Shown here piece after piece: positions 1-8,965 of a stretch of DNA of 64,000 bases. The number at the start of each line of letters is the position of its first letter. Within the stretch, counting starts at the first letter, position 1. The stretch comes from CAKZQX01 sp034437035. GTDB lineage: Bacteria > Chloroflexota > Chloroflexia > Chloroflexales > Chloroflexaceae. The stretch lies in NCBI GenBank assembly GCA_034437035.1, contig DAOTUI010000128.1, forward strand, positions 1-64,000, read 5' to 3'. A program made the position numbers and the translations under genes. The notes beneath the pieces were generated by a model. It was given only the letters and a program-made list of their open reading frames with translations. It was not told the DNA's origin and ran no database searches.

Positions 1-225
1 TGGGTGACGGATGGGCAGAAGCACGTCCCTATCGGGGGCAAACCGCGGACGCGCAGAAGCGCGTCCCTACGATGGTGGGTGACGGATGGGCAGAAGCACG
101 TCCCTACCGGGGGCAAACCGCGGACGCGCTTCTGCGCGTCCCTACGATGGTGGGTGACGGATGGGCAGAAGCACGTCCCTACCGGGGGCAAACCGCGGAC
201 GCGCAGAAGCGCGTCCCTACGATGA
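1..225. repeat. three tandem 75-bp repeats
   Basis: Three copies of a 75-bp unit (1-75, 76-150, 151-225), each with two versions of a conserved core ending in GTCCCTAC. Each unit holds a short hairpin with stem GACGCGC/GCGCGTC. The four-base loop reads AGAA in copies 1 and 3 and TTCT in copy 2, so the stem-loop is inverted in the middle copy. Related cores recur near 12550, 20788 and 62795-62865. There is no sign of coding. It lies at the 3' side of the M50 protease gene. Confidence 0.9.
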
Positions 226-237
226 ACGGGCGGCGGG

Positions 238-1380
238 TCAGGGCAGTTGCATCTGCGCGTAGACCAGCACATCCTGGCGGCGCAGCACCCCCAGCAAATA
301 TGCTCCCTCGACGACCGGCAGCAGATCGGCGTTGCACTCCAGCATCAGGCGCAGCGCGTCGGCGGCGGTAGCCTGGGGCAGCAGCGCGTACACATTGCGC
401 AGCGGCGTCATCGCCTGGTCAATCCGCGTTCCGGCCCAGTCGCGGCGGGGGAAGCGGCGCAGGTTGGGCAGCGTCATCATGCCCAGCAGCACCGGCAGGG
501 CGGATGGGCTGCCGGCGGGGAGCGGGCTGATCACGGGAAAGCTCGTCTCAACATGCCCCGGCAGATAGCCTGTCGCAAACTGTTCCAGCGTCAACTCCGG
601 GGAGAGGGCGCGAAATCCCGACTGCATCAGCGCAGAGACGGAAACCCCCGCCAGGATCGTCTGCGCTACCAGCAGATAGGCACCGGTGCGGGCGGTACGA
701 TAGAGGAAGAAGCCGACCATGCCGCTGCCGAGCGCGGCGAAGGGCCGGCCCATAATCAGTAGCGCGAGCCCGGCAATGCCAAAACCCACCCCGCAGATCT
801 GGCCCGACCGCGCCGCAAACCGGGTGGCCGCGATCATATCGTCGGTCAGGAACCAGCCGATGGCCCGCACAATCCGTCCGCCATCCAGCGGGTAGCCGGG
901 TATCAGGTTAAAGACGGTCATAATCGCATTGGCCATGCCCAGGTGGAAGATCAGTGTGCCGGCCGGTTGCCATGCGGCGGCGACACTGGTTGTACCCATG
1001 CGCAGCCAGATCAGCCCGCACAGCCCCCCTAACAACAGATTGACCAGCGGCCCGGCAACGGCGATGGCAAACTCGGCGGTGGGATCGGACGCTGCGTTGT
1101 CTACTTCGGCAGTGCCACCCAGCGCGAAGAGCAGAATGCCGCGCACTGTCAACCGATAGTGGCGTGCCACCAGTGCATGCCCCAGTTCATGCAGCAGCAC
1201 CGAACCTGCAATCAGCAGGCCCATCAGTAGCGCCGTCGCCCACGCGTTCACACCCAGGCGCATCCCGGCGTAGATTGGCTCAAGCAGGATGATCAAGAGG
1301 GCAAAGATAAGCAACCAGCTCCAGTGAACACGCACTGGAATGGTTGCTATCCGCAGCAGTGGCAGCGAGCGGTGGAACAT
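238..1380 (-). CDS. M50 family site-2-protease-like zinc metalloprotease with CBS domains
   Basis: Integral-membrane zinc protease of the S2P/SpoIVFB group, which cleaves substrates within the membrane. The 380-residue protein has an N-terminal hydrophobic segment (about 20-37), the zinc motif HELGH at residues 64-68 and the second metal motif NLIPGYPLDGG at 158-168 within membrane segments. That is the diagnostic spacing for M50B proteases. The C-terminal 130 residues (about 250-380) look like a pair of CBS modules, which in this family bind nucleotides and may gate activity. It stands alone, reading away from the tandem repeats, with a heptamer array just upstream. The substrate cannot be told from sequence; no anti-sigma factor gene is adjacent. 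Confidence 0.92.
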   Translation of the reverse strand: MFHRSLPLLRIATIPVRVHWSWLLIFALLIILLEPIYAGMRLGVNAWATALLMGLLIAGSVLLHELGHALVARHYRLTVRGILLFALGGTAEVDNAASDPTAEFAIAVAGPLVNLLLGGLCGLIWLRMGTTSVAAAWQPAGTLIFHLGMANAIMTVFNLIPGYPLDGGRIVRAIGWFLTDDMIAATRFAARSGQICGVGFGIAGLALLIMGRPFAALGSGMVGFFLYRTARTGAYLLVAQTILAGVSVSALMQSGFRALSPELTLEQFATGYLPGHVETSFPVISPLPAGSPSALPVLLGMMTLPNLRRFPRRDWAGTRIDQAMTPLRNVYALLPQATAADALRLMLECNADLLPVVEGAYLLGVLRRQDVLVYAQMQLP

Positions 1381-1385
1381 ATACG

Positions 1386-1566
1386 AGCGTTAAGCGTTAA
1401 GCGTTAAGCGTTAAGCGTTAAGCGTTAAGCGTTAAGCGTTAAGTGTTAAGTGTTAAGTGTTAAGTGTTAAGCGTTAAGCGTTAAGCGTTAAGTGTTAAGT
1501 GTTAAGTGTTAAGTGTTAAGCGTTAAGTGTTAAGTGTTAAGTGTTAAGCGTTGAGTGTTAAGTGTT
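1386..1566. repeat. heptanucleotide tandem array G(C/T)GTTAA
   Basis: About 25 uninterrupted copies of a 7-bp unit, GCGTTAA or GTGTTAA, between the start of the M50 gene and the first palindromic element. The two variants occur in runs rather than alternating, as expected of slippage growth. It lies where the protease promoter should be, so copy number could affect expression. Confidence 0.95.
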
Positions 1567-1591
1567 ATCACAAACGTTACGTGATATTGAC

Positions 1592-1787
1592 ACGAGTTAC
1601 GCAGTAGGTCACGCAAAAGGCATTTTCGCCTCCGGCAGGGTGGAAGATCTCATTCTTTTTCACAAAAAATTTTGCACTTCGTGCAAAATTTTTTGTGAAA
1701 AAGATAAACCGAGTATCATGCTGCCGCAGGCGAATCCGGCGGCCATCGCATGAAACGTCCGGTTTACATGTCAACCGCGTAACTCGT
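1592..1787. mobile_element. TTACGC palindromic element, copy 1
   Basis: A 196-bp MITE-like element. The terminal inverted repeats are ACGAGTTACGC and GCGTAACTCGT. A perfect 9-bp direct repeat, GATATTGAC, flanks it (1583-1591 and 1788-1796), which is a clear target-site duplication. The centre is a long AT-rich hairpin with half-stem TTCACAAAAAATTTTGCAC, bracketed by the inverted pair CGCCTCCGGCAG and CTGCCGCAGGCG. No gene lies inside. Confidence 0.9.
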
Positions 1788-1950
1788 GATATTGACAGGA
1801 CTTTCGCCTCGGTCCTTGTGCCGGCCTCGATACCGTGCCACGCTGAATGAGCATGTCGCGTTTCGTTTCCGGTATGGAGAGATTCGCCACTCTGCTCAGG
1901 ATGTTCCGGGCGAAAGTCCTGATTCAAAACTCAAAACTTAAAACGCAACC

Positions 1951-4083
1951 CTACTTCTCGAGCGCTACCGGCATATAGAACCGATTGGTATACTCGGCAA
2001 TCATGCGGCGCATGCTGAACTGCGGCGCGCAGGTGACAATCGCCTCTTTACAGATATCCACCCAGCGGTTCGGGATACCGTTGGCGTCACGCTCGTAAAA
2101 CGCGGGAATCACCTCGTTTTCCAGCGTTTCATAGAGCGACACGGCATCGTTCCAGTCTTGCTCTTCCTGGTTGGCATACTCACGCTCTTCGCCGATGGCC
2201 CAGCCGTTGCGCCCGTTGAAGGCTTCCGGCCACCAGCCATCCAGGACACTCAAGTTGGGCACCCCGTTGAGGCTGGCCTTCTGCCCGCTGGTACCGCTGG
2301 CCTCGTGCGGGCGGCGCGGGCTGTTCAGCCAGACATCCACCCCCTTGACCAACTCGCGCCCGACGGCGATATCATACTCTTCCAGGAAGATAATCCGCCC
2401 GGCCAACCCCGGTTGCAGCGAAAGCTGGTAGACACTCTGGATAAAGTGCTTGCCCGGATCATCCTTGGGATGCGACTTCCCGGCAAAGATAATCTGCACC
2501 GGACGGTTGGGATTGTTCAGAATGGCCTTGAGCCGCTCCAGATCCTTGAAGATCAGCGTGGCCCGCTTGTAGGTAGCAAAACGCCGCGCAAAACCGAGCG
2601 TCAGCACATGCTCCTCCAGGATCGGCCAGATTGCCGGGGGCTGCCCCAGATGCACAAAACGCTGGCGGGTGCGCTCTCGGGCGAAGGCCATCAGGTTGCG
2701 CCGCAGTTGCTGCTTGGTATCCCAGATGGTCTTATTCGGCACATCATAGAGCTTCTTCCACATCTCGCCATCGTCAACCCGATCCTCCCAATCGTTGCCC
2801 AACGCCTCATTGTAGACCTTGCGCAGTTCGGGAGCCAGCCAACTGGCGGTATGGACGCCGTTGGTGATCGAAGTAATCGGCACCTCGTCCTGACTCTTCT
2901 CCGGGAAGAGCCACTGCCACATGCCCCGCGCCACATGGCCGTGCAGCTTACTCACACCATTGCGATGGGTCGAGAGATTAATCGCCAGCGCAGTCATGGC
3001 GAAAGTCGGTCCCCAGTCCTGCTCCTGCCGGGCCACATGCATAAACTCGTCGCGGTTGATCCCCAGTTGCGGCCAGAACTGCCAGAAGAACTTCTCGATC
3101 ATGGGGAAGGGGAAGGCATCATTGCCGGCGGGTACCGGTGTATGCGTCGTAAATATCGTATGCGACTTCACCTGCTTCATCGCCTGCTCAAACGACATTC
3201 CCTGCTGCACCAGTTCACGCGCCAGTTCCAGCACCAGGAAGGCCGAGTGCCCCTCGTTCATATGCCAGACTGTTGGCGCGATCCCCAGTTTACGCAGCGC
3301 GCGCACGCCACCAATCCCCAGCACCGTCTCCTGGGCCACGCGCATCTCCTGGTCGCCGCCGTAGAGCCGCGCCGATAGCTCGCGGTCCTGCGGGCTGTTG
3401 GGATGAATATCGGTATCCATCAGCAGGAGCGGCACCCGCCCCACCTGGATGCGATAGACCTTGGCAAAAATGGTGCGCCCCGGCAGTTCCACATCCACCA
3501 CCACCTCGTGCCCGTCGTCCGTCAGCGCGGGCGACGCCGACACATCGGCGAAGTTCATCTTGGTATACTCGGCAAACTGCCAGCCACTCTGGTCAAGGCG
3601 CTGCCGGAAATAGCCCTGCGGGTAGATAAACCCGACGGCCACAAACGGCAGATCCATATCACTGGCTTCCTTGACATGGTCGCCGGAGAGAATACCCAGA
3701 CCGCCGGAATAGATCGGCAGCGACTCGTGCATCCCAAACTCGGCGCTAAAGTAGGCAACCGTCTTGCCCTGTACATTGGGGTAGTGCCGGGTAAACCAGG
3801 TATCCTTCGACCCCACATAGCCGTCAAAGTCGGCCATCACCGCATCATACTGCTGCAAAAACTCCTGGTTGGCAACAATCGTCTCGAACCGATGCTGACG
3901 AACGTCCCGTAAGAAACGCACAGGATTGTGATAGACCAGCTCCCACAGTTCAGGATCGATCTGCTGATAGAGCTTACGCGCCTCCGGATGCCAGCTCCAC
4001 CAGAGGTTGTACGCCAGTTCTTGCAGGCGCGCAATTCGATCCGGGATGGGGGTAAACAGCAACTGACGTGTGTCCAGCGTCAT
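1951..4083 (-). CDS. glgP: alpha-glucan (glycogen) phosphorylase, GT35
   Basis: Releases glucose-1-phosphate from the non-reducing ends of alpha-1,4-glucans in the cytoplasm, using pyridoxal phosphate. At 710 residues this is the short bacterial/archaeal type, not the roughly 800-residue MalP type. The N-terminus (about 14-50, with LAYNLWWSWHPEA) is the DUF3417-type domain of these enzymes. The C-terminal segment GTSGQKASLNG contains the expected PLP lysine, K602, followed by a VLDGWWPE motif typical of this subgroup. It is monocistronic, with a long element-filled upstream gap. The function implies stored glycogen in the organism. Confidence 0.93.
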   Translation of the reverse strand: MTLDTRQLLFTPIPDRIARLQELAYNLWWSWHPEARKLYQQIDPELWELVYHNPVRFLRDVRQHRFETIVANQEFLQQYDAVMADFDGYVGSKDTWFTRHYPNVQGKTVAYFSAEFGMHESLPIYSGGLGILSGDHVKEASDMDLPFVAVGFIYPQGYFRQRLDQSGWQFAEYTKMNFADVSASPALTDDGHEVVVDVELPGRTIFAKVYRIQVGRVPLLLMDTDIHPNSPQDRELSARLYGGDQEMRVAQETVLGIGGVRALRKLGIAPTVWHMNEGHSAFLVLELARELVQQGMSFEQAMKQVKSHTIFTTHTPVPAGNDAFPFPMIEKFFWQFWPQLGINRDEFMHVARQEQDWGPTFAMTALAINLSTHRNGVSKLHGHVARGMWQWLFPEKSQDEVPITSITNGVHTASWLAPELRKVYNEALGNDWEDRVDDGEMWKKLYDVPNKTIWDTKQQLRRNLMAFARERTRQRFVHLGQPPAIWPILEEHVLTLGFARRFATYKRATLIFKDLERLKAILNNPNRPVQIIFAGKSHPKDDPGKHFIQSVYQLSLQPGLAGRIIFLEEYDIAVGRELVKGVDVWLNSPRRPHEASGTSGQKASLNGVPNLSVLDGWWPEAFNGRNGWAIGEEREYANQEEQDWNDAVSLYETLENEVIPAFYERDANGIPNRWVDICKEAIVTCAPQFSMRRMIAEYTNRFYMPVALEK

Positions 4084-4283
4084 GTGAACTCCTTCGTCGC
4101 ATATTCTGCCTAGAACTTAACGATTCACGCATTGGGGATACCAGAGCAGCGGGCAGACGTCTACCCATATGCTGCCGCGTGTTCTATCATAAACCCTCGT
4201 GACGACGATTGTACGTGAATATGTGAGGGCGCGACTCCCAGGGATACACTATCATACTCCATCTTGCCCCGGTGGTCAATGTG

Positions 4284-4868
4284 AGCAGTTACGCGGTGCA
4301 TGTACAAACCGGACGTTTGACCCGATAAAATCCCGATTCGCCTGCGGCAGCATGGTACTTTTGTATTGTTTCGCACAAATTTTTACACTTTGTGCAAATT
4401 TTTTGTACGAAACAATGGGATCTTCCACGCTACCGGAGGCGGAACTATCTTCCGGGTCAGGTTCCGCGTAAGTCCTGAATATGACAGGAGTTACGCGGTA
4501 GGTTCCAAACCAGGCGTTTGCCTGGATGAATGACCCGATTCGCCTGCGGCAGCGTGGTACTGTTTTGTCTTTTTCACACAAATTTTTGCACAAGGTGCAA
4601 AAATTTGTGTGAAAAAGCTGGTTTCTTCCGCCCTGCCGGAGGCGATATCCCCCACCAAATGCGGGATCGCCGGATACATGGCAGCACTGGCAGCTTCGTG
4701 GTGTTCGCTCATTTCGTGTTGTTTGTGGTCCAAACTTCCACCGCGTAACTCGTAAATATGACAGGAGTTACGCAGTCCCTACCCTGGAAGTGGATGTCAT
4801 TTCCTGGAAGGCGGACCCGACTTTTGGGCCCGGCATCGGGCCGGAACAGACCGTGCCGCGTAAGTCCT
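4284..4868. mobile_element. TTACGC palindromic elements, copies 2-4 in tandem
   Basis: Three elements head to tail: 4284-4476, 4486-4753 and 4763-4868. The 9-bp spacers between and after them are GAATATGAC (4477-4485), AAATATGAC (4754-4762) and a diverged GCATATGGG (4869-4877), so neighbours share one target duplication. Copies 2 and 3 have central hairpins (half-stems about TCGCACAAATTTTTACAC and TTCACACAAATTTTTGCAC). Copy 4 is short and has lost the hairpin. Copy 3 is a long (268 bp) subtype whose right arm matches the copy at 42.3 kb. Together they fill most of the gap between glgP and the TerB-like gene; 4084-4283 holds nothing else I recognise. Confidence 0.88.
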
Positions 4869-4935
4869 GCATATGGGCAGAGATTTTGACGTTCCAATCG
4901 CCAGTCGCCAATCGCCAATCGCCAACCGCCATCCC

Positions 4936-5379
4936 CTACTGCGGAAAGAGTTCCAGGTTGTGCTTGAGTGCCAGGCTCTGAACATAGGGCTGGATCTGCT
5001 CCTCAATAATGCCGAAGGCCTGGCGAAACTGCATAAAGCGCGGGTGCATTTCGGGCGCGGCGACGCCCTGCTCCAGTGCCAGATCGATCATGTTGAAGAG
5101 GATACTCAGCTTCTGCTTCGTGATCAACAGCAGATTAGCCTCGTCCAGAAAGGTATCCAGCGGGCGTTCCTGAAGATAGTCCTCGGCGCGGCGCAGGACA
5201 TCGGCGGAGAGCAGGCTGCTCACGCCGTCCCGCGTCAGGAACGGCGCAAGCGCCCGTGTTTCGCGATCGCTGTAGACACTGTCGGCCCCGACCATATGCC
5301 CCAGGGAGACAACAAACGCGGTCGCGGGGGTCAACTTTCCTTCAGGGTAGATGGCGTCAAGTTCGGCCCATGAACCCAT
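4936..5379 (-). CDS. TerB-like (tellurite-resistance fold) helical protein
   Basis: A 147-residue, mostly helical acidic protein without signal peptide or membrane segment. The pattern of a conserved SLGHMVGADSVYSDRE region (about residues 25-40) followed by long amphipathic helices resembles the TerB/TerB-like domain, a metal-binding helical bundle found in stress and phage-defence proteins. It has a strong ribosome-binding site (GGAGG about 8 nt before the ATG). No other ter genes are nearby, so a role in tellurite resistance is not implied. The family assignment is by pattern only. Confidence 0.55.
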   Translation of the reverse strand: MGSWAELDAIYPEGKLTPATAFVVSLGHMVGADSVYSDRETRALAPFLTRDGVSSLLSADVLRRAEDYLQERPLDTFLDEANLLLITKQKLSILFNMIDLALEQGVAAPEMHPRFMQFRQAFGIIEEQIQPYVQSLALKHNLELFPQ

Positions 5380-5473
5380 AGGTATACCTCCTTTTTTCGT
5401 CCTTCCTGCTTCCAGCGACGGTACGATTGTACCATGCTATGCCCGGAATGGGCATCAATCCCTTTGAAATAAC

Positions 5474-5864
5474 AGGACTTAGGGAAGCGGAAGCTCTTGT
5501 TCACCCCAAGCTCCCTCAGACGCTCTACTCGTGGGCTTGCTGACGCCCAAGTTTCCGGAGGGTGGGACAATTAACAGCTTCCGCTTCCCTTACGCGGTGG
5601 ACTTGCAAACCGGACGTTTGACCAGGTGAACGCCCGATTCGCCTGCGGCAGCATGGTACTTTTTTATCTTTATCCCCAAAAAAGTTGCTCACAGAGCAAC
5701 TTTTTTGGGGATAAAGATGGTTCAATTTTGATCTTTTTGGAGAAAAAGTGGCGCTCCGAGCCACTTTTTCTCCAAATAAGGATGTCCGGTACCACCCTGC
5801 CGGAGGCGAAACCGGCGTTCGGGGCCGGCACAAGGACTGGAACAGTCCGCACCGCGTAACTCAT
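5474..5864. mobile_element. TTACGC palindromic element, copy 5, with two hairpins and a nested insertion
   Basis: The left terminal repeat AGGACTTACGC is interrupted by a 108-bp insertion (5482-5589). Removing the insertion and one copy of TTA restores it exactly. The right end is GCGTAACTCAT at 5854-5864. This copy carries two successive perfect hairpins instead of one: half-stems ATCCCCAAAAAAGTTGCTC near 5675-5720 and GGAGAAAAAGTGGC near 5740-5775. The flanks (TTGAAATAAC and GTTTGAACAA) are only loosely alike, so the duplication is eroded. Confidence 0.85.
5482..5589. mobile_element. 108-bp insertion nested in the left end of copy 5
   Basis: Bounded by perfect 14-bp inverted repeats, GGGAAGCGGAAGCT and AGCTTCCGCTTCCC, and flanked by a direct TTA (5479-5481 and 5590-5592). 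Excision rebuilds the terminal repeat of the host element, so this inserted later. It has no transposase and is a second, unrelated non-autonomous element. I saw no second copy in the window. Confidence 0.8.
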
Positions 5865-5881
5865 GTTTGAACAAGGATGGG

Positions 5882-6730
5882 TTACACCGGCCGCCGCCGG
5901 GGGCTGATCAGTTGCATATTCACCGCCTGCAGGCCATTCTCCCGATTCTCGGATAGAGCCAGTTCAAATTCAAACACAATATCGCGGCTGGGCAGTTTAG
6001 AATAGTGAACCTCTTCGGGGAGTTGCGAGTCGTGAAAGAAGACGCTCTCAAAGGGCGAGTCGGCCTGGCGCGAGTCGATCTTCCAGAGATCGGCCCCAAT
6101 GGTTTTCATGTAGCGCAAGAAGCCGTAGCCCTTCCCGGTATGGTTGTAGCAGACGCCGCGCACACGCGAACCCACCTCGCCCCACTCCGGATCACCCCGA
6201 TTACTGGTACTGGGCAGCAGCCGGGGGATCAGATAGCCCGACATAAACATATCCGCCTCGCGCCGTAGTTCGGCCGAGACATTTTCAAAGGCAATTACCT
6301 CCACTCGGCATCCCCGATTTTGCAGCGCCTGCACCACCCGAACAAAATCGCCGTCACCCGTCGCCAGCAGAACCCGGTTAATATTTTCCGATTGCAGCAG
6401 AGCATCGACGGCCAGATCCAGGTCGGCATTGGCTTTGCCAAACCGATTACCGCTCTCATCAATATACCATTTCACCGTTTTTTGAATAACTTTATAGCCA
6501 AAATCACGCAGCAGCGAGAAAAAGCCCTGCTGCCCCAGACGGTAGGCCATATCATGCTCGGCCCGCTCGGCATCAAACCCGACATACGCATTGAGCCGCA
6601 CCGGCTCGGCATTGTCACGGCAGGCAAACTCGCGCAGGACATCGTAGCGCATTCCATACCCGCCATTCCGCGCCAGGTTGGCCACATCGACATAGACCCC
6701 AACACGGGTACTCGGTCGATAGAGTGACAT
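5882..6730 (-). CDS. NYN-domain (PIN-like) putative RNase fused to a cold-shock-like OB domain
   Basis: A 282-residue protein. Residues about 8-170 form an NYN (LabA/DUF88) domain with the expected acidic active-site residues: D15 in VYVDVANLA, D103/D105/D109 in NADLDLAVD, and D126/D128 in TGDGDF. Members are metal-dependent ribonucleases. Residues about 190-280 look like a cold-shock or S1-like OB fold (GYGFLRYM, then FFHDSQLP, then a FEFELAL strand and a closing GLQAVNM), which would bind single-stranded RNA. The fusion suggests an RNA-processing or decay enzyme carrying its own substrate-binding module. It is monocistronic; two palindromic elements lie upstream. Confidence 0.8.
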   Translation of the reverse strand: MSLYRPSTRVGVYVDVANLARNGGYGMRYDVLREFACRDNAEPVRLNAYVGFDAERAEHDMAYRLGQQGFFSLLRDFGYKVIQKTVKWYIDESGNRFGKANADLDLAVDALLQSENINRVLLATGDGDFVRVVQALQNRGCRVEVIAFENVSAELRREADMFMSGYLIPRLLPSTSNRGDPEWGEVGSRVRGVCYNHTGKGYGFLRYMKTIGADLWKIDSRQADSPFESVFFHDSQLPEEVHYSKLPSRDIVFEFELALSENRENGLQAVNMQLISPRRRPV

Positions 6731-6749
6731 CTATTTCTTCCTTACTTAC

Positions 6750-7095
6750 ACGACTTACGCGGTGCAGCCTATGTTGATCTGTTGACCGACCCAAAAGTTA
6801 GTTTCGCCTGCGGCAGTTTTGTAAAAAAGATAGTTTCTTCCGCCCTGCCGGAGGCGCAATGTGTTGCCGGGTCAACGACCACGTAACGCGTGTTACTTAC
6901 ACATGTTACGCGGTCGGTTCCAAGCCAGGTATTCACCTGGATGAACGGTTCGATTCGCCTGCGACATCATGGTACTTTTTTATTCTTTTTCACAAAAATG
7001 TTGCTCTGAGAGCAACATTTTTGTGAAAAAGATCCGGAATCTTCCGCCCTGCCGGAGGCGCAACCAGTTTCCCAAGGAGTGACCGCGCAACGCGT
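6750..7095. mobile_element. TTACGC palindromic elements, copies 6-7 in tandem
   Basis: Copy 6 (6750-6891) has lost its hairpin. Copy 7 (6901-7095) keeps one with half-stem TTCACAAAAATGTTGCTC. Flanks and spacer are CTTACTTAC, GTTACTTAC and GTTACTTAT, again one shared 9-bp target sequence. A further degenerate remnant, lacking clear ends, occupies about 7108-7235 up to the end of pncB; it still has CCTGCCGGAGGCG. Confidence 0.85.
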
Positions 7096-7238
7096 GTTAC
7101 TTATAACTAATGCAATGGACTTTTAAACCAGATCTTTGATTACACCAACGCACGATTGCACTTCCCACAGCATGCTACCTTTTCTTTTCAATCCTGCCGG
7201 AGGCGCAAGCCATCGGCACGCGGAGGACCGCGCCAAAC

Positions 7239-8792
7239 CTAATCTTCCTGCTCCAGGGCGGACTCGATCAACTGCTGTTTGCTATTCCAGAGCCGCTGGG
7301 TCAGCGAGACATGATAGATATGCGGATTGACCAACCGTCGCACACCGGCATCGAGACGGTTAACATCCTGCTCGCGGCGCGCGCGCATCTCCTCAATTGA
7401 AGGGGATGTGTAGACCAGCCGGCCCTGATCCAGCACCTTGATCATCAGCGGTTCAATCTCCGAGATTGCATCCTGGTGCAGCGTGCGGTGCCGGGTATGG
7501 TCTGACGGATGCCGCACGACGATACGATCCATCTGCCGGGGGTCTTCATCTTCCAGACAGAGCAGATCGACATTGGCATTCCCGCGCCGATCATAGATCC
7601 GCCAGACATGCTTCTGGCCGGGATTGGGGATCTTGGCGGGCGTGTCGGCAATCTTGATCGCCGGAACCCACTCGTCCTCCTTCCGCACCGCTACCAGTTT
7701 GTACACACCACCCAGCGCCGACTCACCATGCGAAGTGATTAGCCGTGTACCTACACCATAGATCAACCGCTTGACAATTGCGTCGGCATCCAGCCCATTG
7801 CGCGGCGCCTCCTCGGCAATCTGCGTCAGAATCTGCCAGATCACCAGTTCATCCAGATCGCCGGACAGAATAATGGAGGTGTCAGGGAACCCGGCGTCAT
7901 TCAGCATCTTCGCCGTCTGAATGCAGAGATAGGCCAGGTCACCCGAGTCGAGCCGCACACCCATAGGTTCATGCCCCTTGCGGCGCAACTCCTCGAAGAC
8001 TCTGATGGCATTCGGTACACCGCTCTCCAGGGTGCTGATCGTATCGACCAGCAGCAGGCATTCGTCCGGGTAGACCTCGGCATAGGCGCGGAAGGCATCC
8101 AATTCGGTCATACCCAACCCCATAAATGCCTGAACCATGCTGTGGGCGTGGGTGCCTTTGGGCGGATAGCCCAGGATATGCGAGATACCCACGTTGGAGG
8201 TAAAATTCGCACCCCCGATCAGCGCGGCCCGCGCCCCGGCATTGGCGCCCTTCCCCTGCCCCCGGCGCAGGCCAAACTCCAGGACCGGGCGTCCCCGACC
8301 ACTATCATGGATACGTGCCGCTTTAGTGGCAATCAGAATCTGGTAATTCAGGTGGTTAAGCAGCGGCGTCTCTAGAATCTGTGCCATCGCCATCGGTCCC
8401 TGCACCGTCGTCAGGGGCGTATTGGGATGGATCACCCGTCCTTCCGGGATAGCGCGCATGGTCAGACCGGCGAAGGGGGACTGCGAGCCCAGCCAGGTCA
8501 GGAAATCCTCGCCAAACACCGGATTACCGGCCCGATCACGCTGGCTGCGCAGGTAGTCGATATCTGCATCGCGTACCTGCGCACTCTGCATCCAGTCGAG
8601 GAGCCACTCCAACCCGGCGTTAACGCAATACCCCCCCTGATGCGCGCCATAGTCGGGATATTTACGAAAGAAGTGGTCAAACTGGACATGCTGCTCGTGC
8701 AACCCCATCCGGTAGTAGAGTTGCGCCATGGTAAGCTGGTATTGATCCGTAAACAAGATCCCCTCGGCGGTCTGCCGATCTTCCGGTTTCAT
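7239..8792 (-). CDS. pncB: nicotinate phosphoribosyltransferase
   Basis: Makes nicotinate mononucleotide from nicotinate, PRPP and ATP in the NAD salvage (Preiss-Handler) pathway. The 517-residue enzyme begins FTDQYQLTMAQLYYRMG, the hallmark N-terminus. It contains GLRRGQGKGANAG with GGANFTSNVG (about residue 175-205), the LDSGDLAYL phosphate-binding strand and GVGTRLITSHGESALGG near the C-terminus, all typical of the family. I start it at the ATG at 8790-8792, preceded by GGGGGAG; an in-frame extension upstream to 8906 has no ribosome-binding site and looks non-coding. It is a single gene. Confidence 0.95.
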   Translation of the reverse strand: MKPEDRQTAEGILFTDQYQLTMAQLYYRMGLHEQHVQFDHFFRKYPDYGAHQGGYCVNAGLEWLLDWMQSAQVRDADIDYLRSQRDRAGNPVFGEDFLTWLGSQSPFAGLTMRAIPEGRVIHPNTPLTTVQGPMAMAQILETPLLNHLNYQILIATKAARIHDSGRGRPVLEFGLRRGQGKGANAGARAALIGGANFTSNVGISHILGYPPKGTHAHSMVQAFMGLGMTELDAFRAYAEVYPDECLLLVDTISTLESGVPNAIRVFEELRRKGHEPMGVRLDSGDLAYLCIQTAKMLNDAGFPDTSIILSGDLDELVIWQILTQIAEEAPRNGLDADAIVKRLIYGVGTRLITSHGESALGGVYKLVAVRKEDEWVPAIKIADTPAKIPNPGQKHVWRIYDRRGNANVDLLCLEDEDPRQMDRIVVRHPSDHTRHRTLHQDAISEIEPLMIKVLDQGRLVYTSPSIEEMRARREQDVNRLDAGVRRLVNPHIYHVSLTQRLWNSKQQLIESALEQED

Positions 8793-8914
8793 CGCGCTCC
8801 CCCTATGCATGCTCTGCATGTAGCGTGAAATTGTTATGAGCAGGTTAATGCCAAAGTGTACCATAGGGTGCAACCCTGTGCCACCCGGCAATATGGTGTG
8901 CGGCAACAGGACGG

Positions 8915-8965
8915 CCGCACGCCACAGTAGGCGCGGCTTGCAGCCGCGCCTACTGTGGCGTGCGG
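8915..8965. repeat. perfect 24-bp stem-loop
   Basis: The two arms (8915-8938 and 8942-8965) are exact reverse complements with a TGC loop. It sits upstream of pncB without an adjacent T-run, so a terminator role is weak. The tail GCGTGCGGTTGATGAACGGT is repeated directly at 8957-8976 and 8999-9018. The rest of the 8793-9498 gap shows no gene. Confidence 0.9.

Noticed and set aside
1680..1705. Central hairpins of the palindromic elements as simple transcription terminators
   Set aside because: They are not followed by a T-run in either direction and also occur upstream of genes, so termination alone does not explain their positions.
2158..3378. 406-codon plus-strand frame
   Set aside because: It lies opposite glgP, has no family motif or ribosome-binding site, and is a shadow of the GC-rich coding strand.
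8840..8870. Sigma-54-type promoter upstream of pncB (minus strand TGGCATTAACCTGCT)
   Set aside because: The spacing is one base short and the -12 element is CTGC, not TTGC.
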